A stretch of DNA of 64,000 bases, from positions 310,001 through 374,000 of the forward strand of contig NZ_JACHZQ010000003.1 in NCBI RefSeq assembly GCF_014193655.1, in the 5' to 3' direction. Positions 17,012-26,030 of the stretch are shown here, piece after piece (within the stretch, counting starts at the first letter, position 1; every line of letters starts with the position of its first letter). Source of the DNA: Rhizobium sp. BK313. GTDB taxonomy: Bacteria; Pseudomonadota; Alphaproteobacteria; Rhizobiales; Rhizobiaceae. The notes under the pieces are model-generated. The model ran no database searches. It was given only the letters and a program-made list of their open reading frames with translations, and was not told where the DNA came from. The translations under genes were made by a program, and so were the position numbers.

Positions 17012-18209
17012 ATTGTTCGGCGATCAAAGCCGCCAGACGCGCCGCCACTTCATCCTTCTCAAGATCGGGCCATTGTTCCACGCTGTTATGGCGAATAAGT
17101 TTCACGCTGTTGCGCGTGCCGCCCATGATGCCGGTTGCCGGCGAGACATCGTTGGCGACGATCATGTCTGCGCCCTTGCGCTCCAGTTTCGCCCTGGCAT
17201 TCACCTCCACATCCTGCGTTTCGGCGGCAAAGCCGATGACGAGCTTCGGCCGCTGGGTGTGATGGCCGACGGTTTTCAGGATGTCGGGATTTTCGGTAAG
17301 CGCCAGCGTCGGGATGGATTCGCCCGGGTGTTTCTTGATTTTCTGATCGGCGGCGGAGGCGACGCGCCAGTCGGCGACGGCCGCGACCATCACAGCAATA
17401 TCGGCAGGAAGGGCGGAAAGCACGGCATCCCGCATCTCTTCCGCCCGCTCGACGTGAACGACGTGCATGCCCATCGGATCGGGGATGGAGACGGGCCCGG
17501 AGACGAGGGTAACGTCGGCGCCGAGGGCGGCGAGCGCCGAGGCGATGGCATGGCCTTGCCTGCCGGAGGAACGATTGGCGATATAGCGAACCGGGTCGAT
17601 CGGCTCGTGCGTCGGACCCGAAGTGACGACAGCTTTCCTGCCGGCGAGCGGCCTTGCTCCGTCATCCAGCCGCATTTCGACGGCGGCGACGATCTCCAGC
17701 GGCTCGGCCATGCGGCCGGTGCCGGCCTCCTTGCTCTCGGCCATTTCGCCCGCCATGGGGCCGACAAAGCGGATGCCGTCGCCCCTCAGTGTCTCGATGT
17801 TGCGCCTTGTCGCCGGATGCGCCCACATCTTGGGATTCATGGCAGGCGCTGCGAGTACGGGCCGGTCGGTCGCAAGCAGCACGGTCGATGCGAGGTCGTC
17901 CGCTAGGCCGTTCGCCATCTTGGCCAAGAGATCGGCGGTCGCCGGTGCAATCAGCACCAAGTCACAGTCACGCGCCAGCCTGATATGGCCTACATCCTGC
18001 TCGTCCTGCCGGGAAAACAGATCGGTGAAGACATGGTCTGCGGCCAGTGCGCCGACGGCAAGCGGGGTGATGAATTGCTGTGCTCCCGACGTCATGATCG
18101 GGCGGACGGTGGCGCCGCGTTCGCGCAACCGCCGGATGAGGTCGAGGCTCTTATAGGCCGCGATGCCACCGGAAATGATGAGAAGGATGCGTTTTCCCGC
18201 GAGAACCAT
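16998..18209 (-). CDS. coaBC: Bifunctional phosphopantothenoylcysteine decarboxylase / phosphopantothenate-cysteine ligase
   Basis: 403 residues. The N-terminal flavin-dependent CoaC half (~1-185) has ISGGIAAYKSLDLIRRL, APATADLLAKMANG and PAMNPKMWAHPA, with the catalytic His in the region after HIRLA. The C-terminal CoaB half (~190-400) has VVTSGPTHEPIDPVRYIANRSSG and the Lys-rich KIKK element. It converts 4'-phosphopantothenate to 4'-phosphopantetheine in coenzyme A synthesis. In related genomes I recall it beside ubiB and dut; here it is separated from both by accessory DNA. Confidence 0.96.
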   Translation of the reverse strand: MVLAGKRILLIISGGIAAYKSLDLIRRLRERGATVRPIMTSGAQQFITPLAVGALAADHVFTDLFSRQDEQDVGHIRLARDCDLVLIAPATADLLAKMANGLADDLASTVLLATDRPVLAAPAMNPKMWAHPATRRNIETLRGDGIRFVGPMAGEMAESKEAGTGRMAEPLEIVAAVEMRLDDGARPLAGRKAVVTSGPTHEPIDPVRYIANRSSGRQGHAIASALAALGADVTLVSGPVSIPDPMGMHVVHVERAEEMRDAVLSALPADIAVMVAAVADWRVASAADQKIKKHPGESIPTLALTENPDILKTVGHHTQRPKLVIGFAAETQDVEVNARAKLERKGADMIVANDVSPATGIMGGTRNSVKLIRHNSVEQWPDLEKDEVAARLAALIAEQFKQG

Positions 18210-18283
18210 GGCCCGAACCCGTCGCCTGTTTTATGGTCATGAACCTAAGCCTTTGGCACACAATAGGCAATCGGCAGTGGCGG

Positions 18284-19180
18284 TCAGCCGAGAATGTCGA
18301 CGCAGAAGTCGATGAAGGCACGCACCTTTGCCGGCACATGATGCCTGGAGGGGTAAAACGCGTAGAGCGGGTAGAGTTCGTCCTTCCAGTCGGGAAAAAG
18401 ATCGACAAGCTCTCCGCGATCGAGAAAATCCGTAATGCCAAGCGTGAAGACCTGAGCGATACCGAGGCCGGCAAGGCAGGTTCCCAATGTCGTCCCGGCA
18501 TCGTTGACCAGGATGCGACCGCGCGTTTCGACTGGGATGACCTTGCGCCCACGCCGGAATTCCCACTCGAACGCGCGCCCGGTACGAGGGTCCTGATAAT
18601 GGATGCAGAGATGGTTCGCGACATCGGCCGGCGTTTTCGGCCGGCCATGGCGTTCGATATAGGCAGGCGCCGCGACGGTGACCACGCGCGTTTCGAGAAG
18701 CAGCCGGGCGATCAAGGATGTCTGTGGAGGCTCGCCGAAGCGCAAGGCGACATCCATGCCGTCGGCTACGAGATCGCCGATCTCGTTGCGCGTGAGAATC
18801 TCAATCTGCAGGTCGGGATAGAGGTCGAGGAAAGCGCCGAGCCGCGGCGCCAATACCAGGCGGGAGAAATAGGGGTCGACATTGATGCGTAGGCGGCCGC
18901 GCACGGATTGGGTGACGCCGGCAACCGTCGTCGCGGCTTCCTCGATGCCGCCCAGCAGCGGCACCACTTGTTCGTAGAAACGCGCGCCGTCGTCGGTCAG
19001 CCGCAGTGCCCGCGTCGTACGGTCGAGCAGGCGGACACCGATGCGCGCCTCCAGCCGCGAGACCGCCCGGCTCACTCCAGACGGCGTGAGACCGAGCGCT
19101 TCCGCAGCCCGTACGAAGCTGCCGCCCTCCACCACGGCCGTCAGCACGCTGACGCCGTTCAGCAATCGTCCGTCGAACAT
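18284..19180 (-). CDS. LysR-family transcriptional regulator
   Basis: 298 residues. The helix-turn-helix is at ~8-65 (FVRAAEALGLTPSGVSRAVSRLEARIGVRLLDR), followed by a periplasmic-fold effector domain. It resembles the regulators commonly found next to short-chain dehydrogenase genes, and it lies downstream of an SDR gene on the same strand but beyond a strong terminator, so it has its own transcript. Target and ligand are unknown. Confidence 0.88.
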   Translation of the reverse strand: MFDGRLLNGVSVLTAVVEGGSFVRAAEALGLTPSGVSRAVSRLEARIGVRLLDRTTRALRLTDDGARFYEQVVPLLGGIEEAATTVAGVTQSVRGRLRINVDPYFSRLVLAPRLGAFLDLYPDLQIEILTRNEIGDLVADGMDVALRFGEPPQTSLIARLLLETRVVTVAAPAYIERHGRPKTPADVANHLCIHYQDPRTGRAFEWEFRRGRKVIPVETRGRILVNDAGTTLGTCLAGLGIAQVFTLGITDFLDRGELVDLFPDWKDELYPLYAFYPSRHHVPAKVRAFIDFCVDILG

Positions 19181-19252
19181 TATGCCATCCTTGATTTTCC
19201 GTCAGCAATCATGGGGTGGCAGCACATTCTAGTCAAAGTCTTTCGAATGCGG

Positions 19253-19286
19253 AAAGGCCGCGGAGGGAGAGTGCTCCGCGGCCTTT
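19253..19286 (-). terminator. Strong terminator between SDR and LysR
   Basis: A perfect 13-bp stem (AAAGGCCGCGGAG / CTCCGCGGCCTTT) with an eight-base loop lies 25 bases beyond the stop of the SDR gene at 19311. It should end the SDR transcript; being symmetrical, it may work both ways. Confidence 0.7.
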
Positions 19287-19310
19287 CTTCAGTCACTCCG
19301 GGTTTGGACC

Positions 19311-20060
19311 TCAGAGATTGCTCATGCCGCCGTCGATGACGAGTTCGCTGCCGACGATATAGGCAGCTTCATCGGAAGCGAGGAAGACGATCGTCTTGGC
19401 GACTTCGCTCGAATCGCCGAAACGCCCGACGGGGATCTGCGCCTGGATGGCGGCGGCCATCGCTTTCGAGTCGGCTTCAGAACCACCGAGCTTGCCGTAG
19501 AGCGGCGTTGCGATCGGGCCGGGGCTGACGGCATTGACGCGGATACCGCGGCCGATGAGTTCACCGGACAATGTCTTGGCAAGCGTCAGCAGCGCACCTT
19601 TGGTGAGCGCATAGACGCTCGAGTTCGGCATGCCGATATGGGCATTGATGGACGTGTTCAACACGATCGAAGCCGGTTTTGAGAGAATTGGTAGCAACGC
19701 CTGGATCAGGAAGAACGGACCCTTGACGTTGACTGCGACCGACTTGTCGAAAGCGGCTTCGCTCCATTGCTCGAGCGGGCCGAATTCGGCAACGCCGGCA
19801 TTGATGAAGAGAATGTCGAGATGGCCGAACGCATTCTTTACGGCATCCGCGACCACCTTCTGGCCGTCGACATTCCCGGCGTCGGCCTGGATGACCAGCG
19901 CCCTGTCTCCAAGTTCGGCGCGCGCCGCCTCGATTCCGGCTGCACTGCTGCCGGTGACGGCGATGCGTGCGCCTTCGGCGATGAACTGGCGGGCAGTTTC
20001 CAGGCCGATACCACTGGTGCCGCCGGTAATGAGAGCCGTCTTGTTTTGCAAGCGTGACAT
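19311..20060 (-). CDS. Short-chain dehydrogenase/reductase (SDR)
   Basis: 249 residues, classical SDR. The nucleotide motif is TGGTSGIG (residues ~12-19), the structural motif is NAG (FINAGVAEFG), and the catalytic YxxxK is YALTKGALL with an upstream Ser in NTSINAHIG. The C-terminus ends GGMSNL. NAD(P)-dependent; the substrate is unknown. A second SDR lies 138 bases upstream on the same strand. Confidence 0.9.
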   Translation of the reverse strand: MSRLQNKTALITGGTSGIGLETARQFIAEGARIAVTGSSAAGIEAARAELGDRALVIQADAGNVDGQKVVADAVKNAFGHLDILFINAGVAEFGPLEQWSEAAFDKSVAVNVKGPFFLIQALLPILSKPASIVLNTSINAHIGMPNSSVYALTKGALLTLAKTLSGELIGRGIRVNAVSPGPIATPLYGKLGGSEADSKAMAAAIQAQIPVGRFGDSSEVAKTIVFLASDEAAYIVGSELVIDGGMSNL

Positions 20061-20198
20061 GATGAAGTTCCTCTAAATCCGGCGGGTTGGCCGTAGCTGT
20101 TCGATGGCTTGAGAATGCAGCGGAAAGGGCGGCGCGATAATCCTTTCACTTGAGGAAGGATCATCAAGTGAGGGCGGATAATCGCGCCGTACGTATGG

Positions 20199-20963
20199 TC
20201 AGGTGCGAGTGATCGAGGCGCCGCCATCGACCAGCGATGCAGTGCCGGTAACGAAGCTCGCATCATCGGAGGCGAGATAGAGGACCGAGCGGGCCAGCTC
20301 ATCGGGACCAGCGACACGCTTCAGCGCATGCAGATTGGTGATAAAGCTCTGCTTGTCGGGAGTGTCATTCATCTCGCGATACATGTCGGTATCGACAGCG
20401 CCCGGCAGCACGGCGTTGACGCGCACATTCTGCGGGCCGAATTCGGCTGCGAGCGCCTGCGTCAAGCCGATCAGGCCGGACTTGCTGGCGGCATAGGCGG
20501 CAACTCCGGGGAAGGCAAAGCTGTAGCCCACAAAAGTCGACGTGAAGATCACCGAGCCGCCGCCGTACTTGACCATTTCGGCGATCTGGTGTTTTGCGGC
20601 GAGGAATGAAGCGGTCAAGTTGATTGCCAGCGTTTCGGCAAAACCTGCCTCCGAAACCTGAGTGCTCGGGCCGGCTTCGCCGAGCGTGCCGGCATTGTTG
20701 AAGGCGATGTCAAGTTTGCCGTAGCGCTCGACGGCAAGGGCGACCAACGCTTTGTGATAGTCTTCCGAACGCACGTCGCCGGCAAGCGCCGCGGCTTCGC
20801 CGCCTGCGGCCTTGATTTCTGCGGCAAGGTTTTCCAATTCCGCACCCCGGCGGGCGCCGACGATAACCTTGGCACCTTCGGCAGCGAAGAGCTTTGCGGT
20901 GGCGCGGCCGATGCCGGAGCTGGCGCCGGTGACGATTGCGACTTTTCCATTTAAGCGGTTCAT
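20199..20963 (-). CDS. Short-chain dehydrogenase/reductase (SDR)
   Basis: 254 residues, classical SDR. TGASSGIG is at ~12-19, NNAG in the middle, and the catalytic segment is STFVGYSFAFPGVAAYAASK with the Tyr and Lys of YxxxK in place. It ends DGGASITRT. It is NAD(P)-dependent with unknown substrate. It is divergent from a LysR gene at 21084, which probably controls it. The second SDR downstream could share the transcript. Confidence 0.9.
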   Translation of the reverse strand: MNRLNGKVAIVTGASSGIGRATAKLFAAEGAKVIVGARRGAELENLAAEIKAAGGEAAALAGDVRSEDYHKALVALAVERYGKLDIAFNNAGTLGEAGPSTQVSEAGFAETLAINLTASFLAAKHQIAEMVKYGGGSVIFTSTFVGYSFAFPGVAAYAASKSGLIGLTQALAAEFGPQNVRVNAVLPGAVDTDMYREMNDTPDKQSFITNLHALKRVAGPDELARSVLYLASDDASFVTGTASLVDGGASITRT

Positions 20964-21057
20964 TGTTCCATCTCCTGTGTCAGGACGTGTCTGTTGTTTC
21001 CGTCCGATGTGCAGAGAATGGTATTTTTCGATCGTTCGGATTAGTCTTCAAATCATG

Positions 21058-21069
21058 GAATTCGAATTC
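21058..21069. promoter_or_regulatory. Palindrome in the SDR/LysR divergent promoter
   Basis: GAATTCGAATTC is a perfect 12-base palindrome 14 bases before the LysR start and within the 120-base divergent gap. LysR regulators bind dyads in such gaps, so this is a candidate operator. Confidence 0.35.
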
Positions 21070-21083
21070 GGGATTGCCGAACG

Positions 21084-21989
21084 ATGCTTAGGATTGAAGG
21101 AATCGCTGCTTTTGTGGCCGTTGCCGAAGCGGGATCGATCAGCGAAGCCGCGCGCCGGCTGCGTCTGTCGAAATCCGTCGTCAGCGAGCGGTTGGCGGAG
21201 ATGGAGAAAACGCTCGGCGCTACATTGCTGCATCGCACGACACGTAAACTAACGCTGACGGAAGACGGTGTCGCTTTCCTGGAGCGTGCGTCGCGGATCG
21301 TGCATGAGGTACGGGAGGCGGCGGCCGATCTGGCGAAGCGACGAGGCACGCTGGCAGGCCCGTTGCGCATCGCCGCCCCTGTCACCTTCGGCCGCATGCA
21401 TCTCGGCCCGGCGCTTTATCCTTTTCTGGCCGATCACCCCGATATTGAACTGACGCTCGATCTCGACGACCGTCGTGTCGACGCCTCCTCGGACGGCTAT
21501 GACGCTATCGTCCGCCATGGGCTGATTGCCGATTCGCGACTGGTTGCCTGGAAACTCGCTCCCAGCCGTCGGCTTCTCGTCGCATCGCCGGACTATCTCA
21601 CACGCAACGGCACGCCGGCCTCGCTGGCGGACCTCGGCGATCACCGAGGCATATTCTACACCAACCGCGGCGTTGCCGATTGGCGTTTCCAGGGGCAGGA
21701 CGGCGCCGTCGTTATCAGGGGAAAACTGGCGCTCGGCATCAACAATGGCGATGTGTGCCGCGATGCGGCGATTGCGGGGCTGGGCATCGCGTTGCTGCCG
21801 GCCTTTGTCGCCGGTCCGGCTGTCAATAGTGGCCATCTGGTCGAGATCGATGTCGGCTCCAGACCGGAAGCCGAATTCATCTTCATGGCGCATCCGGAGG
21901 GGCGCAACCCCTCGGCAAAGCTGCGCGCCATCGCCGATCATCTGAAGAAGACATTCGGCGACCCGCCCTACTGGGATCCCGTTGGTTAG
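21084..21989 (+). CDS. LysR-family transcriptional regulator
   Basis: 301 residues. The helix-turn-helix (ISEAARRLRLSKSVVSERLAEMEKTLGATLLHR) is at ~15-50, and the effector domain from ~90 begins GPLRIAAPVTFGRMHLGP. This is the AaeR/DmlR-like subgroup that often lies divergent to a dehydrogenase or reductase, as here (SDR at 20199-20963). The stop is immediately adjacent to the end of the convergent LysR gene at 21990. Confidence 0.9.
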   Translation: MLRIEGIAAFVAVAEAGSISEAARRLRLSKSVVSERLAEMEKTLGATLLHRTTRKLTLTEDGVAFLERASRIVHEVREAAADLAKRRGTLAGPLRIAAPVTFGRMHLGPALYPFLADHPDIELTLDLDDRRVDASSDGYDAIVRHGLIADSRLVAWKLAPSRRLLVASPDYLTRNGTPASLADLGDHRGIFYTNRGVADWRFQGQDGAVVIRGKLALGINNGDVCRDAAIAGLGIALLPAFVAGPAVNSGHLVEIDVGSRPEAEFIFMAHPEGRNPSAKLRAIADHLKKTFGDPPYWDPVG

Positions 21990-22865
21990 TCAGGCGATCA
22001 GACTCATCAAATTGGCCGCGACCGGCGAGCGCTGTGCCTTGAGGATGGCAAGCCCGAGCCGTGCCACCAGTGGCGCCCCGTCGATCGGGCGATAGGCGAC
22101 GCCGTCAAGCTTGATCTGGGCGATGGAGGCGGGAACGATCGAGACCCCGAGATTGGCGGCGACGAGATTGACGACGGAGGGGATCTGCGGCGCTTCCTGC
22201 GTCACCACCAGTTCAAAACCGGCATCGCGGCAGGCGGTGACGATATCGTCATAGAGACTTAAACCCACCATGCGCGGGAAGAGGATGAAGGGCTCGTTCG
22301 CCAGTGCGGCGACCGGCACGTGGTCCATCTTTGCAAGCGGATGATTGGCGGGTAGCGCGATCAGCATCGGCTCGTCGGCAAAGCGTTTGAGGCGGACGTC
22401 GCGCGGGTCTTCCAGGCCAGGGCGAATGAAGGCCGCGTCAATCTCGCCGCGCATGAGCCGTTCCATCAGCGCATTGGTGTTCATCTCGGTCAGCGACAGG
22501 CGCACCTCCGGCCAGCGATTGCGGAATTCGCGAATGGTGGCGCTGACGATCGTATTGAAGGCCGACGATGCGGTGAAACCGAGCGCCAGCCGGCCGATCT
22601 CGCCGCGATTGGCACGCTGCGCGGCAAGCTTGGCTTTTTCAGCCGCATCCACGGCGGTCTTGGCCTCGGCAAGAAACGCCTCACCTGCGGCCGTCAGCTC
22701 CGCCCCATGCGGAACACGGTGAAACAGCGCCGCACCCACTTCGTTTTCGAGATCGCGGATCTGCTGGCTGAGCGGCGGCTGGCCGATGCCTAGCTTGGCG
22801 GCGGCACGCGTGAAGTTTCCTTCCTCTGCCAGCGCCAGAAAATAGCGGATATGACGCAGCTCCAT
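21990..22865 (-). CDS. LysR-family transcriptional regulator
   Basis: 291 residues from the ATG ending at 22865, which has a GGAG ribosome site six bases away; a TTG twelve bases upstream is less likely. The helix-turn-helix is FTRAAAKLGIGQPPLSQQIRDLENEVGAALFHR. The protein is of the CatR/BenM/AlsR subgroup (MELRHIRYFLALAEEGNF). It lies back to back with an MFS transporter, which it probably regulates through the dyad in the gap. Confidence 0.9.
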   Translation of the reverse strand: MELRHIRYFLALAEEGNFTRAAAKLGIGQPPLSQQIRDLENEVGAALFHRVPHGAELTAAGEAFLAEAKTAVDAAEKAKLAAQRANRGEIGRLALGFTASSAFNTIVSATIREFRNRWPEVRLSLTEMNTNALMERLMRGEIDAAFIRPGLEDPRDVRLKRFADEPMLIALPANHPLAKMDHVPVAALANEPFILFPRMVGLSLYDDIVTACRDAGFELVVTQEAPQIPSVVNLVAANLGVSIVPASIAQIKLDGVAYRPIDGAPLVARLGLAILKAQRSPVAANLMSLIA

Positions 22866-22897
22866 CGCTATCTCCAAAACCTATTGAGATCGTCTGT

Positions 22898-22910
22898 TCC
22901 ATATATTGGA
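22898..22910. promoter_or_regulatory. T-N11-A type dyad between LysR and MFS genes
   Basis: TCCATATATTGGA is an interrupted palindrome (TCCA/TGGA arms, AT centre) in the divergent gap. It has the T-N11-A form of a LysR binding site. Confidence 0.4.
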
Positions 22911-22960
22911 CTAATGGCGCCGACCTGACTAGATTTGAGGGCAAGAAAGGTTGTGTGCCC

Positions 22961-24244
22961 ATGTTCCGCGCCGTGCAAAAGCAAGAACTCACCGTCTCAG
23001 AAGCCCCCTCGCGCCCCGATTTGAAGCTTGTCGAAACGGAGCCGAAGCTTGAGGTTCGTCAATTCCTGACGCGTGGCACACCCGCCTACAAGCGCGCCAC
23101 CATTGCGCTGTTCCTCTCCGGCTTCGCGACATTCTCTCTGCTCTATTGCGTGCAGCCGCTGATGCCTATCTTTTCTGATGATTTCGGGGTGACACCGGCT
23201 GCAAGCTCGTTGTCTCTGTCCCTTTCGACCGGCTTCCTTGCCTTTGCGATCTTCTGTGCCGCGGCCGTCTCGGAAAGTCTCGGCCGCCGTAGTCTCATGT
23301 TTTTTTCGCTGCTGGGCGCTGCCCTCTGCACGCTCGCCTGCGCCGTTGCGCCGAGTTGGCAGATGCTGCTGATCTTCCGTGCGCTGGAGGGTTTCCTGCT
23401 TGGCGGCGTGCCGGCGGTTGCCATGACCTATCTGGCGGAAGAGATCGATCCGCGTGGTCTGGGCGGCGCCATGGGCCTTTATATCGCCGGCAACGCCTTC
23501 GGTGGCATGGCGGGCCGTGTCGTGACCGGCACGATCGCCGAATTCTTTACCTGGCGTCCTGCGCTTGCAGCCATCGGGGTGCTTGGACTGATTGCCGCCA
23601 CTGGATTCTTGTTCCTGTTGCCGCCGTCGCGCAATTTCACGCCGCGCAAGGGGTTCGATGCCGCTTTCCATCTCAGGGCCTGGGCCGGTCACTTCCGTAA
23701 TCCAGCGCTGCCGCTGCTCGTCGCCATCGGCTTCCTGGTCATGGGCTCGTTCGTTACGGTCTATAACTATGCCGGCTTCCGTCTGGTCGCTGATCCCTAT
23801 GATCTCAGTCAGACCGAACTCGGACTGATCTTCACCGCCTATCTCTTCGGCATCGTTGCCTCGTGGCTTGCCGGCCTGCTAGGCGACCGTATCGGTCATT
23901 TCGTCGTGCTGCCTGCCGGCGTGGTAGTTGCCGCCCTCGGTGCGGCGATCACGCTCGCTACGCCGCTGCCGTTGGTCATCCTCGGCATCGTCTTGGTGAC
24001 CATCGGCTTCTTCGTCACCCATTCGGTCGCCAGCGCCTTGGTCGGTCGCCTCGCCCGGGGAGCCAAGGGCCATGCCTCCTCGCTCTATCTGCTCGCCTAC
24101 TATCTCGGCTCCAGCATTGCCGGCTCCGTCGGTGGTTATTTCTGGCTTGCCGACGGCTGGTCTGCTGTGGTTGCCTTTATCCTCGCCATGCTGGCAGCGT
24201 GTCTTGTGGCAGCGCTTGGCGTGGCCAGGCTCGCTCGCCGCTGA
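22961..24244 (+). CDS. MFS transporter
   Basis: 427 residues from the ATG at 22961; a GTG two codons earlier is also possible. A hydrophilic N-terminus of ~45 residues is followed by twelve predicted membrane helices. The loop 2-3 motif (ESLGRRSLMF) and the loop after helix 8 (GDRIGH) are the usual MFS features. It resembles the YnfM/arabinose-efflux subgroup. Substrate unknown. The divergent LysR probably controls it. Confidence 0.88.
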   Translation: MFRAVQKQELTVSEAPSRPDLKLVETEPKLEVRQFLTRGTPAYKRATIALFLSGFATFSLLYCVQPLMPIFSDDFGVTPAASSLSLSLSTGFLAFAIFCAAAVSESLGRRSLMFFSLLGAALCTLACAVAPSWQMLLIFRALEGFLLGGVPAVAMTYLAEEIDPRGLGGAMGLYIAGNAFGGMAGRVVTGTIAEFFTWRPALAAIGVLGLIAATGFLFLLPPSRNFTPRKGFDAAFHLRAWAGHFRNPALPLLVAIGFLVMGSFVTVYNYAGFRLVADPYDLSQTELGLIFTAYLFGIVASWLAGLLGDRIGHFVVLPAGVVVAALGAAITLATPLPLVILGIVLVTIGFFVTHSVASALVGRLARGAKGHASSLYLLAYYLGSSIAGSVGGYFWLADGWSAVVAFILAMLAACLVAALGVARLARR

Positions 24245-24266
24245 GCAATAGAATTGGAGGTTTGCG

Positions 24267-24668
24267 ATGATCCGTATCGATCATCTCGATCATCTGGTGC
24301 TGACGGTCGCCAGTATCGAGGAGAGCTGCGCATTCTACTACCGCGTCCTCGGCATGGGCGTGGAGACCTTTGGCGAAGGCCGCAAGGCGCTGACCTTTGG
24401 CAATCAGAAAATCAACCTGCACCAAGCCGGACACGAATTCGAGCCGAAGGCCCAGTGCCCGACGCCGGGCTCTGCCGATCTCTGCTTCATCAGCGCGACA
24501 CCTCTGGATGATGTCCTCGCCCATCTGACGACGATGGGCGTCGTGATCGAACAAGGCCCGATCCGCCGCACCGGTGCTACCGGTCCGATCCTGTCGATCT
24601 ATTTTCGTGATCTCGACGGCAACCTGATAGAGGTTTCCAACTACCTCGCGCCGGGCGATCAGCGCTAA
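24267..24668 (+). CDS. VOC-family (glyoxalase/dioxygenase fold) protein
   Basis: 133 residues with the paired beta-alpha-beta-beta-beta repeats of the VOC fold. Putative metal ligands are His6/His9 (RIDHLDHLVL), His52 in the INLHQAG strand and Glu in GNLIEVSNY. It resembles the short dioxygenase-like VOC proteins of unknown substrate. It is 22 bases after the MFS gene and may be co-transcribed. Confidence 0.8.
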   Translation: MIRIDHLDHLVLTVASIEESCAFYYRVLGMGVETFGEGRKALTFGNQKINLHQAGHEFEPKAQCPTPGSADLCFISATPLDDVLAHLTTMGVVIEQGPIRRTGATGPILSIYFRDLDGNLIEVSNYLAPGDQR

Positions 24669-24732
24669 GCCCGATCTCGTTCCCTATTCATCTCCGTCAT
24701 CGACGCTGTTTCGACCAACGGCACAGCCATGC

Positions 24733-24790
24733 TTGACATCACGCGCCATCAGCATTATTAAACCAACAAGTTAATTAACAAGTAGGTTTA
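24733..24790 (+). promoter_or_regulatory. Sigma-70 promoter overlapped by ArsR-type operator
   Basis: TTGACA (24733-24738) and TATTAA (24756-24761) are separated by 17 bases, a near-consensus promoter. A 32-base interrupted palindrome covers 24759-24790: outer arms TAAACC/GGTTTA, centre TTAATTAA. It spans the -10 and the transcription start, the position expected for autorepression by the ArsR protein starting at 24800. Confidence 0.6.
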
Positions 24791-24799
24791 GAAGCCAAC

Positions 24800-25144
24800 A
24801 TGGACCCTTTGAGCGCAACCCTGTCAGCCCTCGCCGATCCGACTCGTCGCGCAATATTGGCGCGGCTGTCGACCGGCGAAGCCTCCGTCTCGGAGCTGGC
24901 GGAGCCTTTCGACATGTCGCTTGTCGCCGTTTCCAAACATCTGAAGGTACTGGAAAAGGCAGGGCTGATTTCGAAGGGGAGGGAGGCGCAATGGCGTCCC
25001 TGCCGCCTGGAAGCCGAGCCGCTTCGCCGGGTGGACGATTGGCTGGAAACCTACCGGCGATTCTGGAGCGAACGTCTCGATCGGTTGGAAGCTTATGCCG
25101 CAACGTTGAGAGCAGGGAGAAAAGACGATGGCAGCAGTGAATAG
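24800..25144 (+). CDS. ArsR-family transcriptional repressor
   Basis: 114 residues, a winged helix of the ArsR family: LADPTRRAILARLSTGEASVSELAEPFDMSLVAVSKHLKVLEKAGLI covers helices 2-5 and the wing. No metal-binding CxC motif is visible, as is usual for the ArsR proteins fused in operons with SRPBCC genes. It overlaps the SRPBCC gene by 17 bases, and probably represses its own three-gene operon through the palindrome upstream. Confidence 0.92.
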   Translation: MDPLSATLSALADPTRRAILARLSTGEASVSELAEPFDMSLVAVSKHLKVLEKAGLISKGREAQWRPCRLEAEPLRRVDDWLETYRRFWSERLDRLEAYAATLRAGRKDDGSSE

Positions 25145-25616
25145 AGCCGAGAAGCTGAGCGGGCTTCGCGAAATTGTTCTCATAAGGGAGATTGCGGCGC
25201 CTCGCGATCTGCTTTTTCGCCTTTGGACCGAGCCGGAGCACCTGATGCAATGGTGGGGACCGCACAACATGACCGCGCCATCGGTTTCTGTAGATCTGCG
25301 GGAGGGCGGCGCTTGGCGGCACTGCATCCTCGGTCCCGATGGGAAGGAATACTGGAGTCACGGCCGTTATCTGGAGATCGTCCCGCCTGAGCGTCTCGTC
25401 TTCACCTTTGCCTGGGAAGGTCATGGTCCCGGTCCGGGACACCAGATGCAAGTGACGGTCGAGCTGCAGGAAAAAGGGGAGGGCACGCGCCTTGTCTTCC
25501 GCAAGGCCGAACTGCCTGACGATCGCGAGTTGCAACTGCAGACCGGAGGCTGGCAGCAAGCGCTCGACAAATATGCCGCCTATGCCGAAGAGACCGCCAA
25601 GAAAGGGGAAAGGTAA
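25128..25616 (+). CDS. SRPBCC (AHSA1-like) protein
   Basis: 162 residues, START/Bet v1-like fold: IREIAAPRDLLFRLWTEPEHLMQWWGP at the N-terminus is diagnostic of the AHSA1 group, followed by the YLEIVPPERLVFTFAWE strand. These proteins bind hydrophobic ligands; their role is mostly unknown. It is translationally coupled on both sides (overlap with ArsR, TAATG junction with the GFA gene). Confidence 0.9.
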   Translation: MAAVNRAEKLSGLREIVLIREIAAPRDLLFRLWTEPEHLMQWWGPHNMTAPSVSVDLREGGAWRHCILGPDGKEYWSHGRYLEIVPPERLVFTFAWEGHGPGPGHQMQVTVELQEKGEGTRLVFRKAELPDDRELQLQTGGWQQALDKYAAYAEETAKKGER

Positions 25617-26020
25617 TGAAGAGGACCTATCACGGTAGCTGCCATTGCGGTGCCGTCCACTACGAAGCCGATCTCGATCTGCAAGGCGGCACCTTCAAAT
25701 GCAACTGCTCGATCTGCAAGAAGAAACGCAACTGGCTGGCAGTCGCCACACCGGCCGATTTCCGCCTAACCTCTGGCGAAGACAACATCGGCGAATATCA
25801 GTTTGGCCCGCGCATCTTGCATCACCTCTTCTGCAAGAATTGCGGTATCAGTTCCTTTAACTGGGGTGAAAATCCGGCACTCGGCGGCAAATTCTATGCG
25901 ATCAGCATCAGCTGCCTGGACGATGCCACCGACGAGGAGATCGCCTCGCTTCCGATCGGCTATTTCGATGGCCGCGACGACCGCTTCGATCGGGCGCCGG
26001 AGGAGACGCGCTATCTTTAG
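25616..26020 (+). CDS. GFA-family zinc protein
   Basis: 134 residues with the GFA cysteine pattern: CHCG (residues ~10-13), CNCSIC(~31-36) and CKNCG (~80-84). These bind zinc, as in the fold once named glutathione-dependent formaldehyde-activating enzyme. Function in this operon is unknown; a detoxification role with the SRPBCC protein is a guess. A second GFA protein lies at 49096. Confidence 0.88.
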   Translation: MKRTYHGSCHCGAVHYEADLDLQGGTFKCNCSICKKKRNWLAVATPADFRLTSGEDNIGEYQFGPRILHHLFCKNCGISSFNWGENPALGGKFYAISISCLDDATDEEIASLPIGYFDGRDDRFDRAPEETRYL

Positions 26021-26030
26021 AGCGCGGGGC

